DNA of 54,532 nt from Prolixibacteraceae bacterium (GCA_019163175.1 JAFLKN010000058.1:1-54532); one strand, 5' to 3'. Shown: positions 34,719-45,288, counted from the stretch's first letter. Notes: generated by a model from the sequence alone, not told the origin. Program-made: numbers and translations.

Positions 34719-36194
34719 TTAATAAGATAGTGCAAATAAAACCCGTCCATTCGAAGGTTTTCCGGAATACATACATTTTCCTTCCTCCGGAACCTGATCA
34801 AATGGAATGCAGCGAATAGTCGCCTTGGTTTCATCTTTAATTTTCTGTTCTGTTTCGGAAGTGCCATCCCAATGAGCCGAAATAAAGCCACCCTTGTTTT
34901 GGAGCACCTCTTTAAACTCCTCGTATGTTTCAACCGGAGTTGTCATTTCTTTGCGGAAAGCAAATGCCTTATTGTAAATATTTTCCTGAATATCAGTAAG
35001 CAATTGCTGAATATACAATTCAATTCCGTCCATAGAAACCACCTGTTTTTCCAGAGTATCGCGACGTGCAACTTCGACTGTTCCGTTTTCCAAATCGCGT
35101 GGGCCAATGGCAATACGAACCGGAACGCCTTTCAATTCATATTCAGCGAATTTCCATCCCGGTTTTTTGTTATCGTTGTTATCAAATTTTACCGAAATAC
35201 CCAGTTCTTTCAATCTGGAAATGATGGTGTCAACTTTTTCTGAGATGGCTGCTAGTTGCTCCATCTGTTTGTAAATAGGAACAATCACAACCTGAAAAGG
35301 AGCCAATTTAGGAGGTAAAACCAAACCATTATCATCAGAATGAGCCATAATAAGCGCTCCCATTAATCGGGTTGATACTCCCCACGAAGTAGCCCATACA
35401 AAATCTTCATTACCTTCCTTGGTCGCAAAACGAACATCGAACGCTTTGGCAAAATTCTGTCCAAGAAAGTGTGAAGTGCCGGACTGCAATGCTTTTCCGT
35501 CCTGCATCAAGGCTTCAATAGTGTATGTTTCCAATGCTCCGGCAAAACGTTCGTTAGCCGATTTTGCACCTTTAATTACAGGCATTGCCATAAATTGCTC
35601 GGCAAAAGTTGCATACACATTTACCATTCGTTCTGTTTCTTCCAAAGCTTCCTGACTTGTGGCGTGGGCAGTATGCCCTTCCTGCCATAAAAACTCAGCA
35701 GTCCGGAGAAACAAGCGCGTACGCATTTCCCACCTAACAACATTGGCCCATTGATTGATCAGAATTGGAAGATCGCGATAAGATTGTATCCAGTTTTTAT
35801 AAGTACTCCAAATAATTGTTTCAGAAGTTGGGCGAACAATGAGTTCTTCTTCGAGTTTAGCATCCGGATCAACGATGATTCCTTTCCCATTCGGATCGTT
35901 CATCAGCCGATAATGCGTAACTACAGCACACTCTTTTGCGAAGCCTTCCACATGACTGGCTTCCTTACTAAAAAAAGATTTGGGAATAAATAACGGGAAG
36001 TAGGCATTCACATGTCCGGTCTCCTTAAACATCTTATCAAGCTGTGCCTGCATCTTTTCCCAGATTGCATATCCGTATGGTTTGATCACCATGCATCCTC
36101 TAACCGCAGAATTATCAGCCAAATCAGCCTTGACAACCAGGTCGTTGTACCACTGAGAATAATTTTCGCTGCGTGAAGTCAATTCTTTTGCCAT
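34719..36194 (-). CDS. proS: Prolyl-tRNA synthetase
   Basis: ProS charges tRNA-Pro with proline. The 491-residue protein is the shorter, archaeal/eukaryotic-like type without the bacterial editing insertion. It has the class II motifs [19 protein letters not shown], the motif 2 segment [28 protein letters not shown], and motif 3 with [20 protein letters not shown], then an anticodon-binding domain ([41 protein letters not shown]) and the C-terminal zinc-type domain ending FALSY. It is divergent from the lipoprotein gene, 95 bases away. Confidence 0.96.
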   Translation of the reverse strand: MAKELTSRSENYSQWYNDLVVKADLADNSAVRGCMVIKPYGYAIWEKMQAQLDKMFKETGHVNAYFPLFIPKSFFSKEASHVEGFAKECAVVTHYRLMNDPNGKGIIVDPDAKLEEELIVRPTSETIIWSTYKNWIQSYRDLPILINQWANVVRWEMRTRLFLRTAEFLWQEGHTAHATSQEALEETERMVNVYATFAEQFMAMPVIKGAKSANERFAGALETYTIEALMQDGKALQSGTSHFLGQNFAKAFDVRFATKEGNEDFVWATSWGVSTRLMGALIMAHSDDNGLVLPPKLAPFQVVIVPIYKQMEQLAAISEKVDTIISRLKELGISVKFDNNDNKKPGWKFAEYELKGVPVRIAIGPRDLENGTVEVARRDTLEKQVVSMDGIELYIQQLLTDIQENIYNKAFAFRKEMTTPVETYEEFKEVLQNKGGFISAHWDGTSETEQKIKDETKATIRCIPFDQVPEEGKCMYSGKPSNGRVLFALSY

Positions 36195-36274
36195 TTTTTA
36201 ACTTTTGGTATGGTATTTGCGTTTTTCGTACTAGATTTATAGCCTACAAAGAAAGTAAAATAATTATTCATTAT

Positions 36275-36289
36275 AAAGGAGGGTGTACT
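36275..36289 (+). promoter_or_regulatory. Strong Shine-Dalgarno of the lipoprotein gene
   Basis: AAAGGAGGG at 36275-36283, 6 bases before the ATG at 36290, is a perfect complement to the anti-SD core. Other genes in this window start without such a site, so this one is unusual and fixes the start. Confidence 0.8.
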
Positions 36290-37858
36290 ATGAAAACGAA
36301 ACTTCCAGTCATCGCAGTTATTGCAATTTTGGCCAGTGCTTGTACCACGGGAACATACATGACCAAGAATTACGATGATGACATCTATTTTTCTCCCGCA
36401 GATGTACCACCTGTCGCCATTGTTGAAGACGAGGTTCCTGTAACTGAGAAATCGGCAAAAATTAACAATTCTGATGCCAAAAATCAACGGATTGTTATGA
36501 GTCAGACAGATAAGAATGCTGATGGCACCTTGTCTGTAAACAATTACATTTATCAGCCAGAGAAGCAAAATTCCAACAATCAATCCTACCAAATGGATGA
36601 TCAGGAACTGCTTGAATCTGACACCACTGTTTACTATGATGATGACGAAGTAAAATACGTTATCAATAACTATTACGACGATAATGATCTGGATTACACC
36701 TACCGGATCAACCGCTTTCACAGACCATTCTGGGGAAGTTCATTGTTTTTTGACGACTGGTATTACGGTTATTCTCCCTACTATTCAGGATATTACCCCT
36801 ATGGTTGGGATTATGGATGGGGTTATAACTCATGGTACGGTGGTGGATGGGGTTACCCATATAGTTATTACGGAGGATACTACTCTCCATTCTATTTCAG
36901 CATGGGAGGATATTGGGGTGGTTACGGAGGATATTACAATAACTACTACGGAGGATACTATGGCGGTTATTATGGCGGCGGAGGTAGCTATTACAGCAAC
37001 AATCGTGAGGTAGCCCGGAGAAGATCAACCGACTTGAATGTGCCCAATGGCCAATTAAATATTAACAATGTATCTCTTGGAGGCCGAGGTAATAACCTAA
37101 AAGGTGGAATTTCTGCCAGTCAGACGGGTGATCAAAATGGAACTCGCAGCACATGGGTTGAAAACGGACATGTTAGAGGCCGTTCTATAGACGCTTCAGG
37201 CAACAGCCAGGATACTAAAAATGCTACAATTGTAAATAACCGCAGAGAATATACCAATCCTGATGGAAGCAGAAGCAGTAATGTTACCGGTGGTCAGGTT
37301 CAGGGTAGAAGTGATTCTCGTATACAAACAATACGTCCGGAGTCGACCTCAGGAAATGCACGCAGATCATACGCACCTTCAACAACAGGGAAAACATATA
37401 GTCAGGGCAGAGCGGTAACACAGAGTCAGAATTACACTCCAAGTTATAACAAGCCAAGAGTTGTAAATCAATCCAATTACAATAACAATGGTTATACCCG
37501 TCCATCGACTTCAGAATCAAGTGCTCCCCGTTCAAGCATAAGAAGCTCTAGTTACGGTAGCTCAGGATCAACTTACAGCCAGCCAAGAAGTTCTTCGTCG
37601 ATGAGACAAACCTACAACTCAAGTTCATCTTACTCAAGCGGTTCAAGCTCATCATCAGGTAGAAGTTCAAGCTATAGCGGTTCTTCAAGCCCAAGCTACA
37701 ATAGTTCTCCAAGTCAAAGTTACAGTTCTCCTGCACGAAGTAGTTCTTCTTCATCAGGTGGAGGTTATAGTGGTGGTGGAAGCTCTGGTGGTGGTGGAAG
37801 TAGCTCTGGTGGCGGAAGTAGCTCTGGCGGCGGCGGAGGTTCAGGTAGCAGAAGATAA
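36290..37858 (+). CDS. Tyr/Gly/Ser-rich surface lipoprotein
   Basis: The 522-residue protein starts with a lipoprotein signal (MKTKLPVIAVIAILASAC, lipobox ASAC, Cys18). An acidic region with Asp/Tyr clusters follows, then a Tyr/Gly/Trp-rich segment (about 175-245, many YGGYY and WGYP-like units), a middle part that looks weakly folded (DLNVPNGQLNINNVSLGGRG, VENGHVRGRSIDASGN), and a long Ser-rich tail that ends in a Gly/Ser run (SSGGG units). I do not recognise a family. It should be anchored in a membrane, probably the outer membrane. The start is fixed by a strong Shine-Dalgarno site. The FadL-like gene follows 54 bases later. The Gly/Ser end is made of short repeated codons and could vary in length by slippage. 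Confidence 0.8.
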   Translation: MKTKLPVIAVIAILASACTTGTYMTKNYDDDIYFSPADVPPVAIVEDEVPVTEKSAKINNSDAKNQRIVMSQTDKNADGTLSVNNYIYQPEKQNSNNQSYQMDDQELLESDTTVYYDDDEVKYVINNYYDDNDLDYTYRINRFHRPFWGSSLFFDDWYYGYSPYYSGYYPYGWDYGWGYNSWYGGGWGYPYSYYGGYYSPFYFSMGGYWGGYGGYYNNYYGGYYGGYYGGGGSYYSNNREVARRRSTDLNVPNGQLNINNVSLGGRGNNLKGGISASQTGDQNGTRSTWVENGHVRGRSIDASGNSQDTKNATIVNNRREYTNPDGSRSSNVTGGQVQGRSDSRIQTIRPESTSGNARRSYAPSTTGKTYSQGRAVTQSQNYTPSYNKPRVVNQSNYNNNGYTRPSTSESSAPRSSIRSSSYGSSGSTYSQPRSSSSMRQTYNSSSSYSSGSSSSSGRSSSYSGSSSPSYNSSPSQSYSSPARSSSSSSGGGYSGGGSSGGGGSSSGGGSSSGGGGGSGSRR

Positions 37859-37912
37859 ACCGAAACAATTAGAAACGAACTGAATTCAAAACAAACAATA
37901 AATACCGAAAAC

Positions 37913-39454
37913 ATGAAAAAACTAGTATACACCATCAGTATCATTCTGTTTACCTGCGGCGCTTTTGCTCAGGATCTGACAGACGCTTTAAGATATTCGA
38001 ACTACAAGATCAGCGGAACAGCCCGATCGGCAGCTATGGGTAATGCTTTTGGTGCTTTGGGTGGTGATTTTTCTTCGCTCAGCATCAATCCTGCCGGAGT
38101 TGCTGTGTACCGTACCGGTGAATTCACCTTCACTCCTTCTGTTGGGAAGAGCAGTGTAGATGGAACCTTTCTCGGAAATACTATTAATGAATCAAAATAC
38201 AATGTTGGCATCAACAATATTGGCTATGTAACCACCATTCCAACCGGTGAAAACAGTGAAACAGGTTTGGTAAGCATTAGTTTTGGCTTAGGATTTAACC
38301 AGTTGGGAAGTTTTTCGATGAATATGCTTGCCGAAGGTGCAAATTCAAATCATTCAATTCTCGATTACTTTACAAACAATGTAAATAACCCGGTCATTAA
38401 TTCTGATGATTTTGATCCTTATTATGAACGTTTGGCCTGGGATACCTATCTTCTGAATTATGATGAACAGAACGATGAGTATTTCAATGATATAACCGAT
38501 AATAATCATGGATATTATAAAGAAGGCAATGTTGATCGTTATAGCTTGTCGCAACGGAAATCAACTGAAAGGAAAGGATATATCAATGAATATCTGGTTT
38601 CGCTTGGAGCAAATTTCAACCACAAATTCTATGTCGGTGGAATATTGGGTATTCACAGCATCTACTTTAAAGAAAATGCTGGTTTGTATGAATGGGATGC
38701 AAATAATAAGATTCAAGGAAAAGACATTCCCTATTTCAACGAACTCAATTTCAATACTTATCTGAAAACTACAGGTAGCGGTTTTAATCTAAAACTTGGA
38801 TTCATATACAAACCTATCAACAATTTAAGATTGGGACTCGCCGTTCATACGCCTACATTCTATAAGTTCAATGATTTGTACAACAGCAGTATGACTTCAT
38901 CAATAACCTATTTATCTGATGGAAAGACCGAAGATTATTCAGCCAAGCCAAGTAAAGATGGAGTTTATGATTACGAAATTGAAACACCTTTAAAAGTTAT
39001 TTTGAGTGGTGCTTATGTAATTGGCAAATCAGGTTTAATTAGTGTGGATTACGAACTTGTTGATTATTCAACAGCCAAGTTGAAAAACGGAACCGGAAAC
39101 TATACTTATTACAATGAGAACCAAACAATAAAAAGTGCTTACAAAACAGTAGGAAATCTTCATGTTGGTGGAGAATATCGTGTAAATAAAAATTTCAGCT
39201 TAAGAGCTGGATACGAAAATTTCCCCAGTGTTTATAAATCGACATATTTAACTTCACACAACCCCAATGGAGGTGCAGATTATTCTACTGTTGCCGGAGG
39301 CTTTGGATTTAAACAAGGCAAATTTTTCCTCGATGCTACAGTAAAGCATATCATAAACGAAGAGTATTTGAAACTTTACCCGGGATCACCAAATATGGCC
39401 GATTATAATGTTTCTCAGAACAATGTTATATTCACTCTGGGTTATAAATTCTGA
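37913..39454 (+). CDS. FadL/OmpP1/TodX-type outer-membrane protein
   Basis: The 513-residue protein has a signal peptide (MKKLVYTISIILFTCGAFAQ) and then the FadL-like opening: SGTARSAAMGNAFGALGGDFSSLSINPAGVAVYRTGEF, with the typical N-P-A turn. The rest alternates polar and aromatic residues in beta-barrel fashion and ends in IFTLGYKF, an aromatic C-terminus. FadL-type proteins carry hydrophobic compounds across the outer membrane; in Bacteroidota the substrates are mostly unknown. It is downstream of the Tyr/Gly-rich lipoprotein and closed by a terminator, so the two probably form one operon. Confidence 0.85.
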   Translation: MKKLVYTISIILFTCGAFAQDLTDALRYSNYKISGTARSAAMGNAFGALGGDFSSLSINPAGVAVYRTGEFTFTPSVGKSSVDGTFLGNTINESKYNVGINNIGYVTTIPTGENSETGLVSISFGLGFNQLGSFSMNMLAEGANSNHSILDYFTNNVNNPVINSDDFDPYYERLAWDTYLLNYDEQNDEYFNDITDNNHGYYKEGNVDRYSLSQRKSTERKGYINEYLVSLGANFNHKFYVGGILGIHSIYFKENAGLYEWDANNKIQGKDIPYFNELNFNTYLKTTGSGFNLKLGFIYKPINNLRLGLAVHTPTFYKFNDLYNSSMTSSITYLSDGKTEDYSAKPSKDGVYDYEIETPLKVILSGAYVIGKSGLISVDYELVDYSTAKLKNGTGNYTYYNENQTIKSAYKTVGNLHVGGEYRVNKNFSLRAGYENFPSVYKSTYLTSHNPNGGADYSTVAGGFGFKQGKFFLDATVKHIINEEYLKLYPGSPNMADYNVSQNNVIFTLGYKF

Positions 39455-39472
39455 TTTTTTAATAAAAAAGGG

Positions 39473-39504
39473 AAAGCCGGTTAATCATAGCCGGCTTTTC
39501 TTTT
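39473..39504 (+). terminator. Terminator after the FadL-like gene
   Basis: AAAGCCGG (39473-39480) pairs with CCGGCTTT (39491-39498) over a 10-base loop, followed by a T-rich stretch. Confidence 0.8.
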
Positions 39505-39632
39505 GGCCAAGATTTTCAACAAAACTTTACTCCGATTTTGGTAGTAACGGTTTTTACCCATATCAATTTCTTACCAAAAGTTTTTTTTTCAGGTCCGTTT
39601 ACTCTAAATTAGCTAAAACTAACGTACGAAAA

Positions 39633-39905
39633 ATGTCAAATTTTACTGAAGTCGCCTTTGACACAGCGATGAAATCTTTTGAGGAAGCAGAAAGGAATGG
39701 GAGCAGATGGCGGATGGGAGACTTTTCAACTTCGAAATGGCTTCAGGAGAAGAATATTAATTTCAACGAAATAGTTTCGTTTTCAAAAAATATGCCCGAT
39801 TCAAAAATTGTTGTTATTGGGGAAGGCTCCGCCGAAGGATTTTACATTTACTCGCAAAAACAGAAAACATGTTATAAATTTGAGCACAAATTGGCTGAAG
39901 TTTAA
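39633..39905 (+). CDS. Small hypothetical protein upstream of the methyltransferase
   Basis: A 90-residue soluble protein (MSNFTEVAFDTAMKSFEEAE and onwards) with an N-terminal helix and a C-terminal alpha/beta part (KIVVIGEGSAEGFYIYSQKQ). I chose the ATG at 39633; the frame is open further upstream but runs back over the terminator. I do not recognise a family. Its stop lies 3 bases before the methyltransferase ATG, so it is the first gene of the small-protein/methyltransferase/DUF4954/nagB operon. Confidence 0.7.
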   Translation: MSNFTEVAFDTAMKSFEEAERNGSRWRMGDFSTSKWLQEKNINFNEIVSFSKNMPDSKIVVIGEGSAEGFYIYSQKQKTCYKFEHKLAEV

Positions 39906-39908
39906 TTC

Positions 39909-40640
39909 ATGGAAAATAAAAGTATGACTTCTCATTTTGAAGACCCGATTGGAAGAGCAGTTTTTGATTACCATTTCAATTCCATCAATCAACCTGTAAT
40001 TGTCCATTCCGACGATTTCGATGACGATACCATTGACACGTCCTATTTATTCAGGTCGTACAAGCAAATGCCTGCCCTCGAAAAAAAAGCCATGAATCTT
40101 TGCAGTGGAACGATTCTCGATATTGGAGCCTGCGCCGGGCCGCACTCGTTTTACCTTCAGCAAAAAGGATTTGAAGTTACTGCTCTGGAAACATCGGCGC
40201 TTTGTTGCGAAGTTCTAAAAAACAGGGATATCAAAAATATAATTCAGCAAGATATCTTTAAATTCAATCAACAACCATTCGATACAATTTTGCTCCTGAT
40301 GAACGGTACCGGAATTGCAGGTACTCTTAGTGGATTAGATATATTGCTACATCACCTGAAAGGGCTGCTCAATCCAGGAGGTCAAATTCTGATAGACTCA
40401 TCCGACCTTATTTTTCTTTTTGAAGAAGAAGATGGATCTGCACTGATTGATATTTCAGCAGGTAAATATTACGGCGAGCTGGTATTTCAGACCGAATATA
40501 AAAACTGGATCAGCCAACCCTTTCCCTGGTTATATGTTGATGTTGATAACCTGAGAAACTCCACAGAAAAAAATCAGCTCAAACTCGACAAAATATTTAA
40601 AGGAGCGCATTACGATTATTTGGCCCGAATAACTTTATAA
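39909..40640 (+). CDS. Class I SAM-dependent methyltransferase
   Basis: The 243-residue protein has the SAM-binding motif ILDIGACAGPHSFYL (motif I), an acidic residue after the next strand (VTALETSALCCEVL), a motif with the sequence FDTILLLMNGTGIAGTLSGL (motif IV-like) and LLNPGGQILIDSSDL (motif V region). It is cytoplasmic. The acceptor cannot be read from the sequence. It lies 3 bases after the small protein and 2 bases before the DUF4954 gene, so tight coupling with that beta-helix protein is likely. Confidence 0.85.
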   Translation: MENKSMTSHFEDPIGRAVFDYHFNSINQPVIVHSDDFDDDTIDTSYLFRSYKQMPALEKKAMNLCSGTILDIGACAGPHSFYLQQKGFEVTALETSALCCEVLKNRDIKNIIQQDIFKFNQQPFDTILLLMNGTGIAGTLSGLDILLHHLKGLLNPGGQILIDSSDLIFLFEEEDGSALIDISAGKYYGELVFQTEYKNWISQPFPWLYVDVDNLRNSTEKNQLKLDKIFKGAHYDYLARITL

Positions 40641-40642
40641 CT

Positions 40643-42664
40643 ATGAAGGACTTAAAAAACAACTCGCAATACCGGGAGCTTAATGTAGACGAAATTGAAA
40701 CGCTGAAGAAACAAGGGTGTGCAGCTACCGATTGGAAACAAATTTTGGTTGGTCCGGTTTTCAATCCGGAACATGTTTACCATGTACAATTCTCGGGGTC
40801 TGTCAGAATAGGCGACAATTCCGGAACTGTTGAATTTAGCGGAGGGATCGTTCGCAACTGCGGAATCTACAATGCCAGCATTCACAATTGCACCATTGGC
40901 GATCATGTTTACATTCATCAGATTAGTAACTACATGGCCAATTACGATATTCACGACCACGTGATTCTCGAAAACATTGAACTGTGCTATATTGACGGGG
41001 AATCAAGTTTTGGCAATGGTATCAAAGTTTCTACGCTCGATGAAACAGGCGGACGCGGCGTAATGATATACGATAAATTGTCGGCACACCTTGCCTATTT
41101 TCTGGCCTGGTACAAACACCGCCATTGCCTGATTTCAGAGTTAGAGTCAAAAATTTCGCAATATGCCGAATCAGTAAAAAGTAATCGCGGAATAATTGGT
41201 TCTCATTCAATTATTCGAAATTGTAGATCGATTAAAAATGTCAAATTCGGACCCTTTAGCCAGGCTTTGGGTTGTACCCGGCTCGAAAACGGATCGGTGA
41301 ACAGCAATGAATTTGCACCTGTAAAACTGGGCGCTGGAATTTTAGCTGAAAATTTTATCGTGTCTTCCGGAGCCGAGATATCCGATGGAACTATTATTTC
41401 AAACTGTTTTATTGGTCAGGGTTGCAGTTTGGGGAAACAGTACTCAGCCGAGAATTCGCTGTTTTTTGCCAATTGCCAGGGATTTCATGGCGAAGCCTGT
41501 TCCATTTTTGGTGGTCCCTACACGGTAACCCACCACAAATCAACCCTGCTCATTGCCGGAATGTTCTCTTTTTGTAATGCCGGTTCAGGTTCTAACCAAA
41601 GTAACCACATGTACAAACTAGGCCCTATCCACCACGGAATTGTGGAACGTGGCTCTAAAACCACTTCCGACTCATACATTCTCTGGCCTGCAAAAATCGG
41701 AGCTTTCACGCTCGTGATGGGCCGCCACTATAAAAACACCGACACTTCCGATTTACCATTTTCATACCTGATTGAAAGCAAGGATGACAGCTGGATTGCT
41801 CCCGGAATTAACCTCAGGAGTGTTGGCACCATTCGCGACGTAATGAAATGGCCACGACGCGATAAACGTAAAGATCCGGAAAAACTTGACTGCATCAACT
41901 TCAACCTGCTCAGTCCGTTTACAATCAAAAAAATGCAGAAGGGACTTGGCATTTTAAATAGTCTGAAAGAGATTTCAGGAGAAACAACTGAGGTTTTTGC
42001 CTACCGGAATACCCTGATCAGCAAAAGCGCTTTGGAAAAAGGTATCGATTTATATGACATGGCTATATATAAATTTCTCGGAAACTCCGTAATTTCGCGA
42101 CTTGAAAAATGTGAGGTTCAGTCTCTGGAAGAACTCCGGGACTGCCTGAAACCAAAACACGACATTGGGCAAGGAGAATGGAGCGATTTAGCCGGCTTGA
42201 TTGCTCCTAAGACTGAAATCAATACACTGATCCGAAACATTGAGCGAAAAGAATTTGTGAACCTTGAGGATATAGAACAGGAATTCAAAAACATGCATCA
42301 GTCCTATTACGAGTACGAATGGACCTGGGCTGCTGAATTGCTTGTTGAAAAGACTGGGAAAAAGATTGAAGAACTCCTGATAAACGACCTTATTCAGTTG
42401 ATTCAGAATTGGAAGAAAAGTGTTATCGGCCTGGATCAGATGTTATATGAAGATGCTAAAAAGGAGTTCAGGCTCGATTCGATGACCGGTTTCGGTATGG
42501 ACGGGAATAAGGCCACCCAGAAACTCGATTTCGAAAAAGTAAGAGGGAGCTTTGAAAGTAACGATTTTGTCAACGAAATTGTGAGCCACATTCAGCGTAA
42601 GACTCTTCTTGGTGAAAAAATGATTGCGCAATTAACACGAATTGAAAAAAATCATCAGAATTAA
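40643..42664 (+). CDS. DUF4954 family left-handed beta-helix protein
   Basis: The 673-residue protein has a long N-terminal half made of short turns of a left-handed beta-helix ([71 protein letters not shown]), as in hexapeptide acyl- and nucleotidyltransferases. The conserved block [40 protein letters not shown] and [18 protein letters not shown] is characteristic of DUF4954. The C-terminal 230 residues are helical. Function is not established. Its position directly before nagB, with 5 bases between, suggests amino-sugar or nucleotide-sugar metabolism. Confidence 0.85.
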   Translation: MKDLKNNSQYRELNVDEIETLKKQGCAATDWKQILVGPVFNPEHVYHVQFSGSVRIGDNSGTVEFSGGIVRNCGIYNASIHNCTIGDHVYIHQISNYMANYDIHDHVILENIELCYIDGESSFGNGIKVSTLDETGGRGVMIYDKLSAHLAYFLAWYKHRHCLISELESKISQYAESVKSNRGIIGSHSIIRNCRSIKNVKFGPFSQALGCTRLENGSVNSNEFAPVKLGAGILAENFIVSSGAEISDGTIISNCFIGQGCSLGKQYSAENSLFFANCQGFHGEACSIFGGPYTVTHHKSTLLIAGMFSFCNAGSGSNQSNHMYKLGPIHHGIVERGSKTTSDSYILWPAKIGAFTLVMGRHYKNTDTSDLPFSYLIESKDDSWIAPGINLRSVGTIRDVMKWPRRDKRKDPEKLDCINFNLLSPFTIKKMQKGLGILNSLKEISGETTEVFAYRNTLISKSALEKGIDLYDMAIYKFLGNSVISRLEKCEVQSLEELRDCLKPKHDIGQGEWSDLAGLIAPKTEINTLIRNIERKEFVNLEDIEQEFKNMHQSYYEYEWTWAAELLVEKTGKKIEELLINDLIQLIQNWKKSVIGLDQMLYEDAKKEFRLDSMTGFGMDGNKATQKLDFEKVRGSFESNDFVNEIVSHIQRKTLLGEKMIAQLTRIEKNHQN

Positions 42665-42669
42665 ATATT

Positions 42670-43497
42670 ATGAGACTTATTATTCAGGACAACCATCAAT
42701 TAGCTTCCAAATGGGCAGCTAATTACATCGCCCGAAAAATTATTCTGGCACAACCAACAGCTCAAAAGCCTTTTGTTTTAGGCCTTCCAACAGGTTCATC
42801 GCCACTTGGGATATATTGCGAACTTATCAATTTATATAAAGAGGGAGTGGTTTCGTTCCGTAATGTGGTAACTTTTAACATGGACGAATATGTTGGATTA
42901 CCCAAAAATCACCCTCAGAGCTACCATACCTTTATGTGGGAAAATCTGTTTACCGAAATTGACATCCTTCCTGAAAACGCCAATATTTTAAACGGAAACG
43001 CTCCGGATATTAAAGCCGAATGTCAGGCTTACGAAGACAAAATTAAAGCGGTTGGTGGAATAGATTTGTTTTTGGGTGGAATTGGCCCCGATGGACATCT
43101 GGCTTTCAATGAACCGGGATCATCATTGGCCTCGCGTACACGCGATAAAGAACTGAATTACGACACGAAAGTGGCTAATTCGCGTTTCTTCGATAACGAC
43201 ATTAACAAAGTACCCAACTCTTCGCTTACTGTTGGAATTGGAACCGTAATGGATGCCAAAGAAGTTTTAATTATTGTGAACGGTTACAACAAAGCACGCG
43301 CTCTGCAACATGCCATTGAGGAGGGTGTGAACCACATGTGGACCATCAGCGCATTGCAGCTGCACCCACGCGGAATGATTGTTTGCGACGAACCTGCCAC
43401 CTACGAACTGAGAGTTGGAACATACAAGCACTTTAAATCAATTGAAGCAAATAATCTGAATCCTGATAATTTGCTGAATTCAAATTTGGTGTGGTAA
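42670..43497 (+). CDS. nagB: Glucosamine-6-phosphate deaminase
   Basis: NagB converts glucosamine-6-phosphate to fructose-6-phosphate and ammonia. The 275-residue protein has [40 protein letters not shown] with the catalytic Asp, [19 protein letters not shown] with the His, and the allosteric-type C-terminal part. Length and order agree with the family. It ends the operon of small protein, methyltransferase and DUF4954, and is followed by a strong terminator. Confidence 0.97.
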   Translation: MRLIIQDNHQLASKWAANYIARKIILAQPTAQKPFVLGLPTGSSPLGIYCELINLYKEGVVSFRNVVTFNMDEYVGLPKNHPQSYHTFMWENLFTEIDILPENANILNGNAPDIKAECQAYEDKIKAVGGIDLFLGGIGPDGHLAFNEPGSSLASRTRDKELNYDTKVANSRFFDNDINKVPNSSLTVGIGTVMDAKEVLIIVNGYNKARALQHAIEEGVNHMWTISALQLHPRGMIVCDEPATYELRVGTYKHFKSIEANNLNPDNLLNSNLVW

Positions 43498-43584
43498 AGC
43501 TTATGAAATCAGTCCTCTCTATTTTAGCTTGAGGTCTGAGCTTCGCACTACAAGAAATATTTTTCACAAACCATTTTAGAAAAT

Positions 43585-43619
43585 GATCCGATAGTTCTTT
43601 ACTGTCGGATCTTTTTTTT
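43585..43619 (+). terminator. nagB operon terminator
   Basis: GATCCGA (43585-43591) pairs with TCGGATC (43605-43611), extended inwards by a T-G wobble and AGT/ACT, and followed by a run of eight T. Confidence 0.85.
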
Positions 43620-43796
43620 GCTTGTACTCATATTTTGGAAAGCACCGAAGCTGCGAACATAAAATTTACGTACATTTGAAACTAATGATGCGCCGGAAAA
43701 CGAACAGAATGTACGCAAACGATCAAGGTATATCAATAATTTTCAGAATATAAATTCCCGTAATTGAGAAAGTCTAGAACACAAAAAGAAACGAGT

Positions 43797-45239
43797 ATGG
43801 GAGATCAAAATATTATAAATAAAATAATTCTCGAAAACTTCTCGAGAATGAAATATTTAAGTCTGATTATGATCTTCTATTCCGTGTTTATTTTGGTTTT
43901 AGATTTTGGTCCTTTCAACGTTTGGAGCAATGATTCCATTCAAATATTCAGGATACTTGACGTTTCGTTTACACTTTTTTCTCTTTTCTCATCCATGTTT
44001 TTCTGGTCTTACCCAAAAGATGATTTTCTCGTAAAAAATCTGGGTATTAAACTAAGTCTCTTCTTTGTATTAATTTGGTCTGGGATCATGACCGGAATAG
44101 AATTAAGCTCTATCGGATTTTCAACCTTAATTGTAGTTGTACTAATCTCCGTCTTTTTCGTCTATAACAATCTGATCACGTCAATAGTCTTTTTCTCAGG
44201 AGCATTTTTTACCTTAATTGGTACGGTATTCATTCGAAACGGTATGGATGAATCATTTATTCCATCCTTAATAGTCCTTATTCCCATCATTGGAATTTCG
44301 GTTTTAATATCGCAAAAAAACTACTTAAGCAAAGTTAAAGAACTAACAAACACAGAGAGGTTGAAGGAATTAAATCAGGAATTGGGCGCGATTAAAGAAA
44401 CACTGGAAGAAAAAGTAAAAAGACGAACAGCCGAATTGTTTATTGCTAAAGAAAAGGCTGAAGAAAGTGATCGGTTAAAATCGGCTTTTCTGGCTAATAT
44501 GAGTCACGAAATCCGCACACCGATGAATGGAATACTCGGTTTTGCTGAACTGCTTAAAGAGCCTGACCTATCAGGTGAAGAGCAGACCAATTACATCACG
44601 ATGATTGAGGAAGGAGGAGCCAGAATGTTAAGCATCATCAACAACCTGATCGATATTTCAAAATTGGAATCGGGTATGACCAAAATCTCCATCACAGAAA
44701 CAAACGTAAACGCGCAGCTCGAGTACATCCACTCTTTCTTCAAGCCTGAAATTGAAAAGAAAGGTATGCAGTTTATCCTGAAAACAAACCTGGAAGAAGT
44801 GGACGCTACTATTCATACCGATATGGAAAAAATATACGCCATACTGACCAACCTGGTTAAGAATGCCATCAAATACAGTGAGCATGGCTATATTGAAATA
44901 GGATGCAGCTTAAAAGAAAAAAATGCCCATTCTGAAAACTCAGTCAATGGGCATAATGGAAGTTCCGAACTCGAATTTTATGTCAGAGATACAGGCATTG
45001 GTATTATTCCAGAAAGGCAAAATGCAGTTTTCGAACGATTTATCCAGGCCGACATTGATGACAAAAGGGCTTTGCAGGGAGCCGGCCTTGGATTATCAAT
45101 TTCGAAAGGCTACGCTGAAATATTGGGCGGAAGAATGTGGATGGAAAGCGAGGCAGGGAAAGGATCGGTATTCTATTTCACAATACCATACAACACCAAA
45201 CCCCTACAATCCTACGAAACCCAAATGGCCTTCAGCTAA
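43797..45239 (+). CDS. Membrane sensor histidine kinase
   Basis: The 480-residue protein has six hydrophobic segments (about 19-37, 51-70, 84-100, 108-123, 127-146, 155-171), a coiled-coil linker (180-230), a HisKA domain with the phosphoacceptor in SHEIRTP (His237) and a HATPase domain with the N box NLVKNAIKYSEHG (Asn356), DTGIGI (398-403), FERFIQ and GAGLGLSI (about 428-435). A short hydrophilic insert (ENSVNGHNGSS) lies between N and G1 boxes. There is no receiver domain and no response regulator gene nearby, so it is an orphan kinase here. The membrane part has no large periplasmic domain, which suggests sensing within the membrane or through a partner. I chose the ATG at 43797 over an upstream TTG. 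Confidence 0.9.
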   Translation: MGDQNIINKIILENFSRMKYLSLIMIFYSVFILVLDFGPFNVWSNDSIQIFRILDVSFTLFSLFSSMFFWSYPKDDFLVKNLGIKLSLFFVLIWSGIMTGIELSSIGFSTLIVVVLISVFFVYNNLITSIVFFSGAFFTLIGTVFIRNGMDESFIPSLIVLIPIIGISVLISQKNYLSKVKELTNTERLKELNQELGAIKETLEEKVKRRTAELFIAKEKAEESDRLKSAFLANMSHEIRTPMNGILGFAELLKEPDLSGEEQTNYITMIEEGGARMLSIINNLIDISKLESGMTKISITETNVNAQLEYIHSFFKPEIEKKGMQFILKTNLEEVDATIHTDMEKIYAILTNLVKNAIKYSEHGYIEIGCSLKEKNAHSENSVNGHNGSSELEFYVRDTGIGIIPERQNAVFERFIQADIDDKRALQGAGLGLSISKGYAEILGGRMWMESEAGKGSVFYFTIPYNTKPLQSYETQMAFS

Positions 45240-45288
45240 TATCCATATGCTTTCAAGAAGAAATAAGTGCAAAACTAAAGGTTCGCTT

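Noticed and set aside
36179-36721. A 180-codon minus-strand frame
   Set aside because: It is antisense to the lipoprotein gene and is explained by that gene's Asp/Tyr-rich codons, which read as Ile/Val on the opposite strand.
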